Positions 29,617 to 38,881 of a stretch of 64,000 nt of DNA are shown piece after piece (position 1 is the stretch's first letter; every line of letters starts with the position of its first letter). The translations under genes and the position numbers were made by a program. Below the pieces are notes generated by a model. It was not told the DNA's origin. It did no database searches and saw nothing but the letters and a program-made list of their open reading frames with translations. The DNA comes from Sphingomonas immobilis (GTDB lineage Bacteria; Pseudomonadota; Alphaproteobacteria; Sphingomonadales; Sphingomonadaceae), in contig NZ_JAUQSZ010000002.1 of assembly GCF_030580995.1 (NCBI RefSeq), positions 372,001 through 436,000 on the forward strand. The letters run 5' to 3'.

Positions 29617-30711
29617 ATGAACGGACCCAAACCCAAAGACTGGATCATGGCGATCGCCCCCTATGTGCCGGGGCGATCCAAGACCGACGACGGCAAACCC
29701 GTCATCAAGCTGTCCTCGAACGAAAATCCGCTCGGCACCAGCCCGGAGGCCGTGGCGGCCTTCACCGCGCATGCCGCCGATCTCGCACGCTATCCCGACG
29801 CCGGCGCGGTCGCTTTGCGGGAAGCGATTGCGGCGAAATACGATCTCGACCCGGACCGGATCATCTACGGCACCGGATCGGACGAAGTTCTGCACCTCGT
29901 CGCGGGTGCCTATGCGGGGCCGGGCGACGAGATCATCCACGTCCGCTACGGCTTCGCGGTCTACGAGATCGCGACGCGGCGCGTGGGCGCTTTGCCCGTC
30001 ATCGCGCGCGACAAGGATTATGCGACCGACGTCGATGCGATCCTGGCGGCGCTGACGCCAAAGACGCGGCTGATCTACATCGCCAATCCCAACAACCCGA
30101 CCGGCACCTTCATCGACAAGGCCGAGATCGCGCGGCTGCACGCCAATCTGCCCGGCCGGGTGATGCTGGTGATCGACCAGGCCTATGCCGAATATCTCGC
30201 GCCCGACAATGACGACGGCGGGCTGGAGCTGGCCAAGACCGCGCCGAACGTGGTAATCACGCGCACCTTCTCGAAGATCCACGGCCTTGCTGCCGAGCGG
30301 ATCGGCTGGGGCTACGGCTCGGCGGAAGCCGTGGCGGCGATGCACCGCATCCGCGCGCCGTTCTGCGTGACCACCGCCGGGCAATCGGCCGCGATCGCCG
30401 CGATCAACGCCGATGCGTTCATCGATGCGACACGCGCGCACAACGACCAGTGGCGGGCGTGGTTTTCGGACGAGATCGCCAAGCTCGGCAATGCCGGCCT
30501 GCGTGCCGTGCCGAGCGAGGCGAACTTCGTCCTCGTCCTGTTCGAAGGCGATGTGACGGCGGAGACCGCCTACAACCAGCTGATGGCGCGCGGCTATATC
30601 GTCCGCTGGCTGCCGGGACAGGGGCTGGCGAACGGCCTGCGCATCACCATCGGCACCGAGGCGGAAACGACCGGCGTCGCTGCGGCGCTGCGCGAGATCG
30701 TCGGAGGTTAG
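29617..30711 (+). CDS. hisC: Histidinol-phosphate aminotransferase
   Basis: A 364-residue class II aminotransferase. KLSSNENPLGTSPEA near residue 30 is the family signature; GTGSDEVLHL, YIANPNNPTGT and the PLP Lys in TRTFSKIHGLAAERIGWGYG follow. HisC converts imidazole-acetol phosphate to histidinol phosphate in histidine synthesis; some homologues also act in tyrosine and phenylalanine synthesis, which is likely in a genome with hisC outside a his operon. It begins 33 bp after the helicase gene. A strong dyad follows its stop. Confidence 0.93.
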   Translation: MNGPKPKDWIMAIAPYVPGRSKTDDGKPVIKLSSNENPLGTSPEAVAAFTAHAADLARYPDAGAVALREAIAAKYDLDPDRIIYGTGSDEVLHLVAGAYAGPGDEIIHVRYGFAVYEIATRRVGALPVIARDKDYATDVDAILAALTPKTRLIYIANPNNPTGTFIDKAEIARLHANLPGRVMLVIDQAYAEYLAPDNDDGGLELAKTAPNVVITRTFSKIHGLAAERIGWGYGSAEAVAAMHRIRAPFCVTTAGQSAAIAAINADAFIDATRAHNDQWRAWFSDEIAKLGNAGLRAVPSEANFVLVLFEGDVTAETAYNQLMARGYIVRWLPGQGLANGLRITIGTEAETTGVAAALREIVGG

Positions 30712-30719
30712 AGCTTCCG

Positions 30720-30748
30720 CGTCACCCCGGCTCAAGGTGCGTCCGGGT
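30720..30748. terminator. Bidirectional 10-bp stem-loop between hisC and the aldo/keto reductase gene
   Basis: CGTCACCCCG pairs with CGGGGTGACG around a 9-base loop plus internal GGCTCAAGG. It lies between convergent genes and shares sequence with the GAGCCGGG repeat family at 13823. It probably ends both transcripts, although no T-run is visible. Confidence 0.55.
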
Positions 30749-30768
30749 CGGGGTGACGAACGGGTGCC

Positions 30769-31848
<1,080 letters not shown>

Positions 31849-31854
31849 TCATAT

Positions 31855-32748
31855 ATGCGGCGTGAGGAGCTGGTCGATCTCAACGCCTTCCTGACGGTGG
31901 CGGAGGCACGTAGCTTCACGCGCGCGGCGGCGGTGCTGGGCACGTCGCAGTCCGCGCTCAGCCATACCATCCGGCGGCTGGAGACGCGGCTGGGTGTGCG
32001 GCTGCTGACGCGCACCACGCGCAGCGTCGCCGCGACCGAGGCGGGCGAGCGGCTGCTGGCGACGCTCCGCCCGGCGCTCGACACTATCGCCGCGGAACTG
32101 ACGTCGCTCGGCGATCTGCGCGAGAGGCCGGCCGGCAAGATCCGCATCACGCTCACCGATCACGCCGCCGAGAATCTGGTGTGGCCGCGCCTCGTTCCGC
32201 TGCTGCGGGAATATCCCGATATCCATGTCGAGCTGAGTATCGACATGGGCTTCACCGACATCGTCGCCAATCGCTTCGATGCGGGGGTTAGATTGGGCGA
32301 AGCGCTCGCCAAGGACATGATCGCGGTGCCGATCGGGCCCGAAGTGCGGATGGTGGTGGTGGGATCGCCTGACTATTTCGCACGCCACCCGGCGCCGCGC
32401 AGCCCGCAAGACTTGGGCACACACCGCTGCATCAACCAGCGGCTGGCGAGCTCCGGTGGCTTCTACGCCTGGGAACTGGAGAAGGACGGGCGCGAGGTGC
32501 GTGTCCGCGTCGAGGGGCCGGCCGCCTTCAACAGCAGCCGGATGGTGGCGGGCGCGGCGGTGGCCGGGCTCGGCCTCGCCTTCGCGATGGAGGATTCGAT
32601 CACCGCCGAGCTGGCCAACGGGCGGCTGGTCCGCGTGCTGGAGGACTGGTGCCCGCCGTTTGCGGGCTACCACCTCTATTACCCCAGCCGGCGGCAGCCC
32701 TCGGCGGCCTTCAGTCTGCTCGTCGAGGCGCTGCGCTGGCGGGGGTGA
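31855..32748 (+). CDS. LysR family transcriptional regulator
   Basis: A 297-residue LTTR. The N-terminal helix-turn-helix (LNAFLTVAEARSFTRAAAVL, then SQSALSHTIRRLETRLGVRL) is followed by the effector-binding domain. The sequence LLTRTTRSVAATEAGERLL is typical of regulators of reductase/dehydrogenase genes. It is divergent from the aldo/keto reductase gene with less than 100 bp between starts, so it probably regulates that gene and itself. The effector is unknown. Confidence 0.94.
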   Translation: MRREELVDLNAFLTVAEARSFTRAAAVLGTSQSALSHTIRRLETRLGVRLLTRTTRSVAATEAGERLLATLRPALDTIAAELTSLGDLRERPAGKIRITLTDHAAENLVWPRLVPLLREYPDIHVELSIDMGFTDIVANRFDAGVRLGEALAKDMIAVPIGPEVRMVVVGSPDYFARHPAPRSPQDLGTHRCINQRLASSGGFYAWELEKDGREVRVRVEGPAAFNSSRMVAGAAVAGLGLAFAMEDSITAELANGRLVRVLEDWCPPFAGYHLYYPSRRQPSAAFSLLVEALRWRG

Positions 32749-32751
32749 GAG

Positions 32752-32931
32752 TCAGCCCAGCCGGCCGAGGCGGTGGTAGAGATTGCTGTACTTCACCGAC
32801 TCGGGCTCGTCCTTGATCGCCTGCGTGTAGTGCGCGACGGCGGTGCGCAGGAGTTTGAAATCCTCGTTCGAGAAGACCGGTCGGGCCTGGGCGGGTTCGG
32901 GACGCTTGAGGGTTTCGGTCTCGGTGGTCAT
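32752..32931 (-). CDS. Small protein, 59 residues, downstream of isocitrate lyase
   Basis: The ATG at 32931 is preceded by AAGGAGAGCATCC, a strong ribosome-binding site. The protein (MTTETETLKRPEPAQARPV, then SNEDFKLLRTAVAHYTQAIKD) has an acidic, disordered-looking N-terminus and one amphipathic helix ending in YHRLGRLG. No Cys, signal or membrane segment is present and I do not recognise a family. It lies 125 bp downstream of aceA on the same strand, separated by hairpins, and ends 3 bp from the LysR stop. Confidence 0.7.
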   Translation of the reverse strand: MTTETETLKRPEPAQARPVFSNEDFKLLRTAVAHYTQAIKDEPESVKYSNLYHRLGRLG

Positions 32932-32964
32932 GGATGCTCTCCTTGAGGTGGTTCTGGTGAGATG

Positions 32965-33018
32965 CGTCGCGGCGAAGCCGCGCCGTCGGACGGCGGCTTT
33001 GCCGCCGCCGGCCGGGCG
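32965..33018. repeat. Composite hairpin repeat, copy 2
   Basis: CGCGGC-gaa-GCCGCG, then CCGTCGGA, a second perfect stem CGGCGGC-ttt-GCCGCCG, then CCGGCCGGG. The order and spacing match the element at 12043-12095. It lies between aceA and the 59-residue gene. Confidence 0.5.
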
Positions 33019-33027
33019 TGTCCGTCT

Positions 33028-33050
33028 CGGGGGCAGCGTGGCTGCCCCCG
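33028..33050 (-). terminator. Perfect 10-bp stem-loop just after aceA
   Basis: CGGGGGCAGC-gtg-GCTGCCCCCG lies 7 bp beyond the aceA stop on the minus strand. It is very stable but lacks a T-run, so it could stabilise the aceA mRNA or partially separate aceA from the small downstream gene. Confidence 0.5.
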
Positions 33051-33056
33051 TGCGGA

Positions 33057-34652
33057 TCACGCCGCGAACTGGTTCATCGTATTGTGCGCTCCGCCGGCCT
33101 TCAGCGCGGCCTCTCCGGCGAAATACTCCTTGTGGTCGTCGCCGATGTCGCTGCCCGACATATTCTGATGCTTCACGCAGGCGATGCCCTCGCGGATTTC
33201 CTTGCGCTGCACGCCCTTCACGTAGCCGAGCATCCCCGCGTCGCCGAAATACTCCTTGGCGAGATTGTCGGTCGACAGCGCCGCCGTGTGATAGGTCGGC
33301 AGCGTGATGAGATGGTGGAAAATGCCCGCCCGTGCCGCCGCGTCCTTCTGGAAGGTGCGGATGCGCTCGTCGGCCTCGTCGGCCAGTGGCGTGCCGTCGT
33401 AATCGACCGACATCAGCCGTGCGCGGTCATAGTCCGACACGTCCTGCCCGCCTTCCGACCACGCATCGAACACCTGCTGGCGGAAGTTGAGCGTCCAGTT
33501 GAAGCTCGGCGAATTGTTGTAGACCAGCTTGGCGTTGGGGATCACCTCGCGGATGCGGTCGACCATGCTCGCGATCTGCTCGATGTGCGGCTTCTCGGTC
33601 TCGATCCACAGCAGGTCGGCGCCGTGCTGGAGCGAGGTGATGCAGTCGAGCACGCAGCGATCCGCGCCCGTGCCCTTGCGGAACTCGAACAGGTTCGAGG
33701 GCAGGCGCTTGGGCCGCAGCAGCTTGCCGTCGCGGTTGAGGATGACGTCGCCGTTCTTCGCCGTCGCCGGGTCGATCTCCTCGCAGTCGAGGAAGCTGTT
33801 GTAGAGATCGCCGATATCGCCCGGCTCCTTGGAGACGGCGATCTGCTTGGTGAGGCCCGCGCCGAGCGAATCCGTGCGCGTGACGATGATGCCGTCCTCC
33901 ACGCCGAGTTCCAAAAAGGCGTAGCGGCAGGCGCGGACCTTCGCGAGGAAGTCCTCGTGCGGCACCGTCACCTTGCCGTCCTGATGGCCGCACTGCTTCT
34001 CGTCGCTGACCTGGTTCTCGATCTGCAGCGCGCAGGCACCGGCCTCGATCATCTTCTTGGCGAGCAGATAGGTCGCCTCGGCATTGCCGAAGCCCGCATC
34101 GATATCGGCGATGATCGGCACGACATGCGTCTCATAGGTGTCGATCGCGTGCAGCAGGCGCTGCGCCTCGATTTCGTTGCCGGTCTCGCGCGCCTTGTCG
34201 AGCTCGCGGAACATCATGCCCAGCTCGCGCGCGTCGGCTTGGCGCAGGAAGGTGTAGAGTTCCTCGATCAGCGCCGGAACGCTGGTCTTTTCGTGCATCG
34301 ACTGATCGGGCAGCGGCCCGAAGTCGCTGCGCAGCGCCGCGACCATCCAGCCCGAGAGATAGAGGTAGCGGCCCTTGGTAGTGCCGAAATGCTTCTTGAT
34401 CGAAATCATCTTCTGCTGGCCGATGAAGCCGTGCCAGCAGCCGAGCGACTGAGTGTAGTCGGCCGGGTTCACGTCGTAGGCGGCCATGTCGCGGCGCATG
34501 ATCGCGGCGGTGTACCGCGCGATGTCGAGCCCGGTCTGGAAACGGTTCTGCAATCGCATCCGCGCGACCGATTCGGCGTCGATGCCGTCCCAGGTGCCGT
34601 TGAAGCTGGAGATCAACTGGCCGGTGCGGGCGATCTGGTCTTGGTAGGTCAC
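33057..34652 (-). CDS. aceA: Isocitrate lyase
   Basis: Isocitrate lyase cleaves isocitrate to glyoxylate and succinate, the entry of the glyoxylate shunt used on acetate and fatty acids. The 531-residue form is the long type known from Pseudomonas. Catalytic Cys221 lies in the EKQCGHQDGK motif, the variant of KKCGH seen in that subgroup. The start is GTG at 34652, chosen because AAGGAC lies upstream and the conserved N-terminus begins there. Malate synthase is not in the window. The upstream gap (34653-34790) holds two inverted repeats and a TTGACC box. Confidence 0.95.
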   Translation of the reverse strand: MTYQDQIARTGQLISSFNGTWDGIDAESVARMRLQNRFQTGLDIARYTAAIMRRDMAAYDVNPADYTQSLGCWHGFIGQQKMISIKKHFGTTKGRYLYLSGWMVAALRSDFGPLPDQSMHEKTSVPALIEELYTFLRQADARELGMMFRELDKARETGNEIEAQRLLHAIDTYETHVVPIIADIDAGFGNAEATYLLAKKMIEAGACALQIENQVSDEKQCGHQDGKVTVPHEDFLAKVRACRYAFLELGVEDGIIVTRTDSLGAGLTKQIAVSKEPGDIGDLYNSFLDCEEIDPATAKNGDVILNRDGKLLRPKRLPSNLFEFRKGTGADRCVLDCITSLQHGADLLWIETEKPHIEQIASMVDRIREVIPNAKLVYNNSPSFNWTLNFRQQVFDAWSEGGQDVSDYDRARLMSVDYDGTPLADEADERIRTFQKDAAARAGIFHHLITLPTYHTAALSTDNLAKEYFGDAGMLGYVKGVQRKEIREGIACVKHQNMSGSDIGDDHKEYFAGEAALKAGGAHNTMNQFAA

Positions 34653-34662
34653 GGATGATTGT

Positions 34663-34685
34663 CCTTGCAGGTGTAAGTTGCAAGG
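34663..34685. promoter_or_regulatory. Inverted repeat in the aceA leader
   Basis: CCTTGCA and TGCAAGG arms flank nine bases immediately upstream of the GTG start and include its ribosome-binding site. TTGCAA-type half-sites recall the TTTGCAAA motif of RamB/ScfR-type regulators of acyl-CoA metabolism. It may instead be a translational hairpin. Confidence 0.35.
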
Positions 34686-34766
34686 ATCAATACATGACAA
34701 TGCCGGTATTTAGCGGGGTTGAAGCACGAAAATCCGGTTTTGCGGTCAATTCCTTGTGCGACGCAA

Positions 34767-34790
34767 TGTAAATGTGTAAATATATTTACA
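34767..34790. promoter_or_regulatory. Triple 8-bp half-site upstream of aceA, with a perfect 16-bp palindrome
   Basis: Three half-sites abut each other: TGTAAATG, TGTAAATA and the inverted TATTTACA. The last two make the perfect palindrome TGTAAATATATTTACA (34775-34790). The AT-rich block stands out sharply from its GC-rich surroundings and lies about 115-140 bp upstream of aceA, just beyond a TTGACC box (34744-34749 on the minus strand). The position suits an activator or repressor of the glyoxylate shunt. The factor is unknown. Confidence 0.55.
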
Positions 34791-37175
34791 TCATCGAACC
34801 GGCTCCGATGCGATGCCGCGACCGATCGTTCTGCGCAGGCGCTCCACGACCGGCGCGCGTTCCAGCGCCTCTGCCATAGCAATGCGTGCATCGCATTGCG
34901 CCGCGGGTCCGCTGCTCCCCGCAAGGGCGCGCGCAAAAGAAGCGCCGTCTTCGCCCGCCAGAGCCGCAACCTCGCTGGCGGAATAGGGATCGGCATCGAA
35001 CCGGATATTCGTACTGGGCCCCGAGCCGGAGGCGACGTTGAAGACGTGCGCGGTCGCGCGGGCGCGCAGCGACGTGGGCAGAACAGGGTCTTCGAGAGCC
35101 GTGCGGAGGCTCAGGCATGTCTCCGGCGAGATGGCGCGAAGCGCGCGGAGCCGCGCTGCGCGGATCCGCAGTTCTTCTCTCAGCAGCCCGTCGTCCGCGT
35201 CTGGCAGTCGCGCGGCGTAGGCTGTCGTGACAAGTGCCATGATGCGGTCAGCCGCCGCCTCGTCAGCCCCGGATGCGTCGCCCCGGGCTCGAACCACAGC
35301 CGCGATCTGCGCATCCAGCGCCGGATTGCCGTCCGCGATCTGCCGGAAGGCGGCGATGCCGTGCAACTGCTCGATCGCGCGGTCGGCATGCGGATCGGTC
35401 GCGAGGGCGGTAGCGATGCGGTCGCGCAGGGGTGAGCCGCTGTAATTGTCATCGGCGGCTTCATCCCCCTCTTGCGTGGCAACCGGCACCGTCACCGATC
35501 GCTTCACCGGCTTGATCTCGGTCGTTGCGAAAATGGCGATGCCGGCGAACAGCGCGACCAGTGCGATCTTGAGGAAGCGGACGATGCGGACGTCGCCGTC
35601 CGTTCGGGTCGCCGTCAGCCTTGCCGCACTCGTCACCAGCAAGCCGAACAGCAGGGTCAGCGCGGCCGGATAGAACAGCTTGGTGAAGCCAAGCGGAACG
35701 TAGAGCCGCGACGCGGCGAAGGCGATGACAGCGTAGACGGCCGCCAGCACGACCGCGCCCAAGGCGTTCGGCATTAACCGCCGCGCGCCGATCTCGGCCG
35801 CCTGCCGCAGCGGACCCGCCGCGATGCTGAGTGCCAGCGCGGCGGTGATGGTCAGCGCGGCGACGCGGCTTCCGCCACTCGTCACCAGCCCGATCGGCAC
35901 CGCGAAGAGGCAGCCGATCGCGACGATCCAACCTCCGCGCAGCCGTGCCTTGATCTCCGCCAGATCGGCCGATCCGCCCGCGACCGACATCCACAGCCAG
36001 ACCAGTGCGGCGGCTCCGGCCAGCGGCCACAGCGCCCAGTCGTGCGGCGGCAGAAACGCCGCGGCGAGGAACACCACGCCGATGCCCGCGACCCAGCCTT
36101 CCTGCAGAACCGCCGGGCGCGGCGCCGCCAGCCATGTCCGCCGCAACAGCCGCGCCACAAACGGCGCGATCGGTGCGAGGATCGCCAGCAGCGGCGCCCA
36201 GATCGCATAGGGTGCGATCGCCGCGACCGGCTTGCCGAGCCCGTTTTGCATGGCGAAGAACACCACCAGCATCAGCGGGATCGCGGCGAACATGCCGAGC
36301 GTCACGTGCGGGCGGGCGAGGAAAGCCTGCCAGCGCGCGACCGAATCGGCCTTGAACGAATGGGCGAGCCCCGGCGTGATCGGCCCGCGCTCCCCCAATA
36401 AGGTCTCGACGCCGGTCTCCATACCCGGCCGGAAGGCGTCGATCCTCCACGACCAATAGGCGCCGGCGGGGCGCGTCAGCGTGTTCCACGCCGGATGCAG
36501 CGGATGACTATCGCGGCCGAGGTTCTCGATGACCGCCCATTCGTCGAGCCGCTCGATCGCGCGCGCGACGGCGGGGCTCAGCCCGCTCTGCCGGTCCTGC
36601 ACCCAGCCAAAGGCGCGCGCCGCCTGCGCCAGGATCGCGTCGCTGCGCGGGATGGTCGTCGCGATGAGGTGCGCGATCCAATGCTCGACATCGTCGCGCA
36701 CGCTGATCTCGCCCATCGCATTGGCGCGCATCACCTGTTCGAAGGTGGCGACGAGCACGCGGTCGTCGCCCGCCCAGGGCCCGCGCAACCCCGCGTCGAG
36801 CTTGCCGAGCAGATCATTGAGCGCGGCGATATCGGCCTCGCGTTCGGCGAGGAGGGCGTCGATCTCGGGCTCGGGCCCAGACGATTCGGTCGCGAAGGTG
36901 GGGCGCTCGGGTTCGGGCGCGTGCGCGTCCAGCATCGTCGCCAGTTCGCCCTCGGTGACGATCATGGTGAAGCCCGCGGCCCCATCCTCGTTCTCGTCCC
37001 CGGCGAAAACGCGCCCGTCGGCATAAGCGAGCGCCATCTCATAGGCGGCGCGCAGTTCCTTGAAGCCTTCGGGATCGTCCTCGGGATGCGTCTCGCGCAG
37101 CTTCTTCGCATAGCCGCGGCGGATCGCGGCGCGGTCGCTGCCGGCGGGAAGCCCGAGGATTTCCCAGATGGTCAA
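34791..37175 (-). CDS. Membrane protein with a J-like N-terminal domain
   Basis: A 794-residue protein. Residues about 3-55 resemble a J-domain (IWEILGLPAGSDRAAIRRGY, then LRETHPEDDPEGFKELRAAYE), but the canonical HPD is HPE. A soluble region to about residue 250 is followed by about eight to ten membrane helices (about 275-510) and a soluble helical C-terminus. It directly follows the HscC-like Hsp70 gene, and I infer a TTG start at 37175 overlapping that stop (TTGA). E. coli HscC is likewise encoded beside membrane J-proteins (DjlB/DjlC), so this is probably its co-chaperone. The C-terminal function is unknown. Confidence 0.8.
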   Translation of the reverse strand: MTIWEILGLPAGSDRAAIRRGYAKKLRETHPEDDPEGFKELRAAYEMALAYADGRVFAGDENEDGAAGFTMIVTEGELATMLDAHAPEPERPTFATESSGPEPEIDALLAEREADIAALNDLLGKLDAGLRGPWAGDDRVLVATFEQVMRANAMGEISVRDDVEHWIAHLIATTIPRSDAILAQAARAFGWVQDRQSGLSPAVARAIERLDEWAVIENLGRDSHPLHPAWNTLTRPAGAYWSWRIDAFRPGMETGVETLLGERGPITPGLAHSFKADSVARWQAFLARPHVTLGMFAAIPLMLVVFFAMQNGLGKPVAAIAPYAIWAPLLAILAPIAPFVARLLRRTWLAAPRPAVLQEGWVAGIGVVFLAAAFLPPHDWALWPLAGAAALVWLWMSVAGGSADLAEIKARLRGGWIVAIGCLFAVPIGLVTSGGSRVAALTITAALALSIAAGPLRQAAEIGARRLMPNALGAVVLAAVYAVIAFAASRLYVPLGFTKLFYPAALTLLFGLLVTSAARLTATRTDGDVRIVRFLKIALVALFAGIAIFATTEIKPVKRSVTVPVATQEGDEAADDNYSGSPLRDRIATALATDPHADRAIEQLHGIAAFRQIADGNPALDAQIAAVVRARGDASGADEAAADRIMALVTTAYAARLPDADDGLLREELRIRAARLRALRAISPETCLSLRTALEDPVLPTSLRARATAHVFNVASGSGPSTNIRFDADPYSASEVAALAGEDGASFARALAGSSGPAAQCDARIAMAEALERAPVVERLRRTIGRGIASEPVR

Positions 37176-38869
37176 AGGAAGCGCTCGCCCTCGATGCGGT
37201 CGAGCGCCGTGTGGAAGGCCTCCCGCGCGTGTTCGACGGTGCGCGGGTCCTGGCCCTCGATCGCGCGCTGGAATTCGGCGATCAGCCAGTCGATGTGCGC
37301 GCGTTCCTCGCCGAGGAAATTCTCGTAGAGCTTCTCGCCGCGCGCCAGCGCCGCGCGGTTGAGCGCATCGTCGCGCGGATGCGTCTTCAGCGCGGCGAGC
37401 GCCTCCCGGCGCTGAGCGATGCTCTCGTCGTCGCCCGCCTGATCGTCGTTGATGACGAGGCTCGTGCGCTCGCCCGATTGCTCGACGAGGATATCGACCT
37501 CGAGCAGGCCGGACACATCGTAGGAGAAGCGCACGTCGATGCGCTGCCCCGCCGGGCCGCGCGGCACCTTCACGCGCGTCTTGCCGATCTCGACATTGTC
37601 GCGCACCAGCCGCGCCTCGCCCTGATAGATGCCGAACAGCACGTCGGGCTGGTTGTCGGCGAGGGTCACGAACGAATGGACGCGGCTGGCCGGGATGACG
37701 GTGTTGCGCTCCAGGATCGGCGCGAAGATCCCGTGTTCGAAGCCGCCGCCGGGGATCGCCCGGCTGATATTGACGCCGAGCGAATAGGGGCAGACGTCGG
37801 TGACGACGACTTCCTTCAGCGCCGCGTCCCGCGCCTTGAGCCCCGCCTGCACCGCCGCGCCGAGCGCGACCGCCTCGTCGGGGTTGACCGTCGCGTTGGG
37901 AAAGCGCCCGAACATGCGCGCGACGGCGCGGCGCACCAGCGGCATGCGCGTCGCCCCGCCGATCAGGATGATGTCGGAGAGGCCTTCCGGGCGCAGTTCG
38001 CTGTCGCGAAGCGCGCGCAGCACCGGCTCGCGCAGCCGCTCGACCAGCGGCGCGGCGGCGACCTCGAAGGCGGTGGTCTGGACCTCCATCTCGTACGGAG
38101 TCTCGCCCCACATCACCCGCATCGTCGCCGACGGCGCGGTCGACATGGTGCGGCGCGCTCGCTCGGCCTGTTCGCGGATGCGCTGGTAGAGCCGGTCGTC
38201 GCGCACCGCATTGCCCCATTCGCCCGCGAACCGCTCGCGCATCATCGTGATCAGCACCTCGTTGAAATCCTCGCCGCCGAGCTGGTTGTCGCCCGTTGAC
38301 GCGCGGACCTCGATCACCCCCTCGAAAATCTCGACGATCGACACGTCGAAGGTGCCGCCGCCGAGATCGAACACGAAGAAGCGCGCCTCGCGGTCGAGAT
38401 GGTGGATGCCGTAGGCGAGGGCGGCGGCGGTCGGTTCGTTGATGAGGCGCTCGACGCGCAGGCCGGCAAGCTCGCCCGCGCGGTGCGTCGCCTTGCGCTG
38501 CTGGTCGTTGAAATAGGCCGGAACGGTGATGACGGCCTCGGTGACGGGCTCGCCGAGGAACACCTCGGCATCCTCCTTGAGGCTGCGCAGGACGAGCGCC
38601 GACAGCGCCTCGGCGGAATACATCTTTCCGCCGAGCTTGGTGGTGCGCTTGGTGCCCATGTAGCGCTTGAAGGCGGTCGCCGTGACCTCGGGGTGGTTCG
38701 CCTGCCGCTCGCGCGCGGCGAGGCCGACAAGGATCTCGCCGCTCTCGTCGAGGCTGACGGCGGACGGGGTGAGCGTCTGGCCGAGGCGGTTGGGGATCAG
38801 CATCGGCGCGCCGTCCCGGAACACCGCGCAGGCGCTGTTGGTCGTGCCGAGATCGATGCCGATGATCAT
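37172..38869 (-). CDS. HscC-like Hsp70 family chaperone
   Basis: A 565-residue Hsp70 protein. The nucleotide-binding domain has MIIGIDLGTTNSACAVF at the N-terminus, VPAYFNDQQRKAT, INEPTAAALAYG and FVFDLGGGTFDVS. The substrate-binding half is shorter than in DnaK and the long helical lid with its EEVD-like tail is reduced, as in HscC. E. coli HscC (YbeW) is a specialised chaperone acting with its own J-proteins; a similar role here is inferred from the coupled J-like gene downstream. It is transcribed leftward after the DUF3667 gene with a 12-bp gap. Confidence 0.9.
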   Translation of the reverse strand: MIIGIDLGTTNSACAVFRDGAPMLIPNRLGQTLTPSAVSLDESGEILVGLAARERQANHPEVTATAFKRYMGTKRTTKLGGKMYSAEALSALVLRSLKEDAEVFLGEPVTEAVITVPAYFNDQQRKATHRAGELAGLRVERLINEPTAAALAYGIHHLDREARFFVFDLGGGTFDVSIVEIFEGVIEVRASTGDNQLGGEDFNEVLITMMRERFAGEWGNAVRDDRLYQRIREQAERARRTMSTAPSATMRVMWGETPYEMEVQTTAFEVAAAPLVERLREPVLRALRDSELRPEGLSDIILIGGATRMPLVRRAVARMFGRFPNATVNPDEAVALGAAVQAGLKARDAALKEVVVTDVCPYSLGVNISRAIPGGGFEHGIFAPILERNTVIPASRVHSFVTLADNQPDVLFGIYQGEARLVRDNVEIGKTRVKVPRGPAGQRIDVRFSYDVSGLLEVDILVEQSGERTSLVINDDQAGDDESIAQRREALAALKTHPRDDALNRAALARGEKLYENFLGEERAHIDWLIAEFQRAIEGQDPRTVEHAREAFHTALDRIEGERFL

Positions 38870-38881
38870 GCGTGGGTCCGT

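Noticed and set aside
27820..30735. A very long minus-strand reading frame antisense to the helicase and hisC genes
   Set aside because: Its translation is Arg/Asp/Gly-rich without motifs, while the plus strand encodes two clear enzymes. Long antisense frames are expected at this GC content.
32965..33050. A possible CRISPR-like or riboswitch structure between aceA and the small gene
   Set aside because: The hairpins are two or three distinct palindromes, without regularly spaced identical repeats or a known aptamer core.
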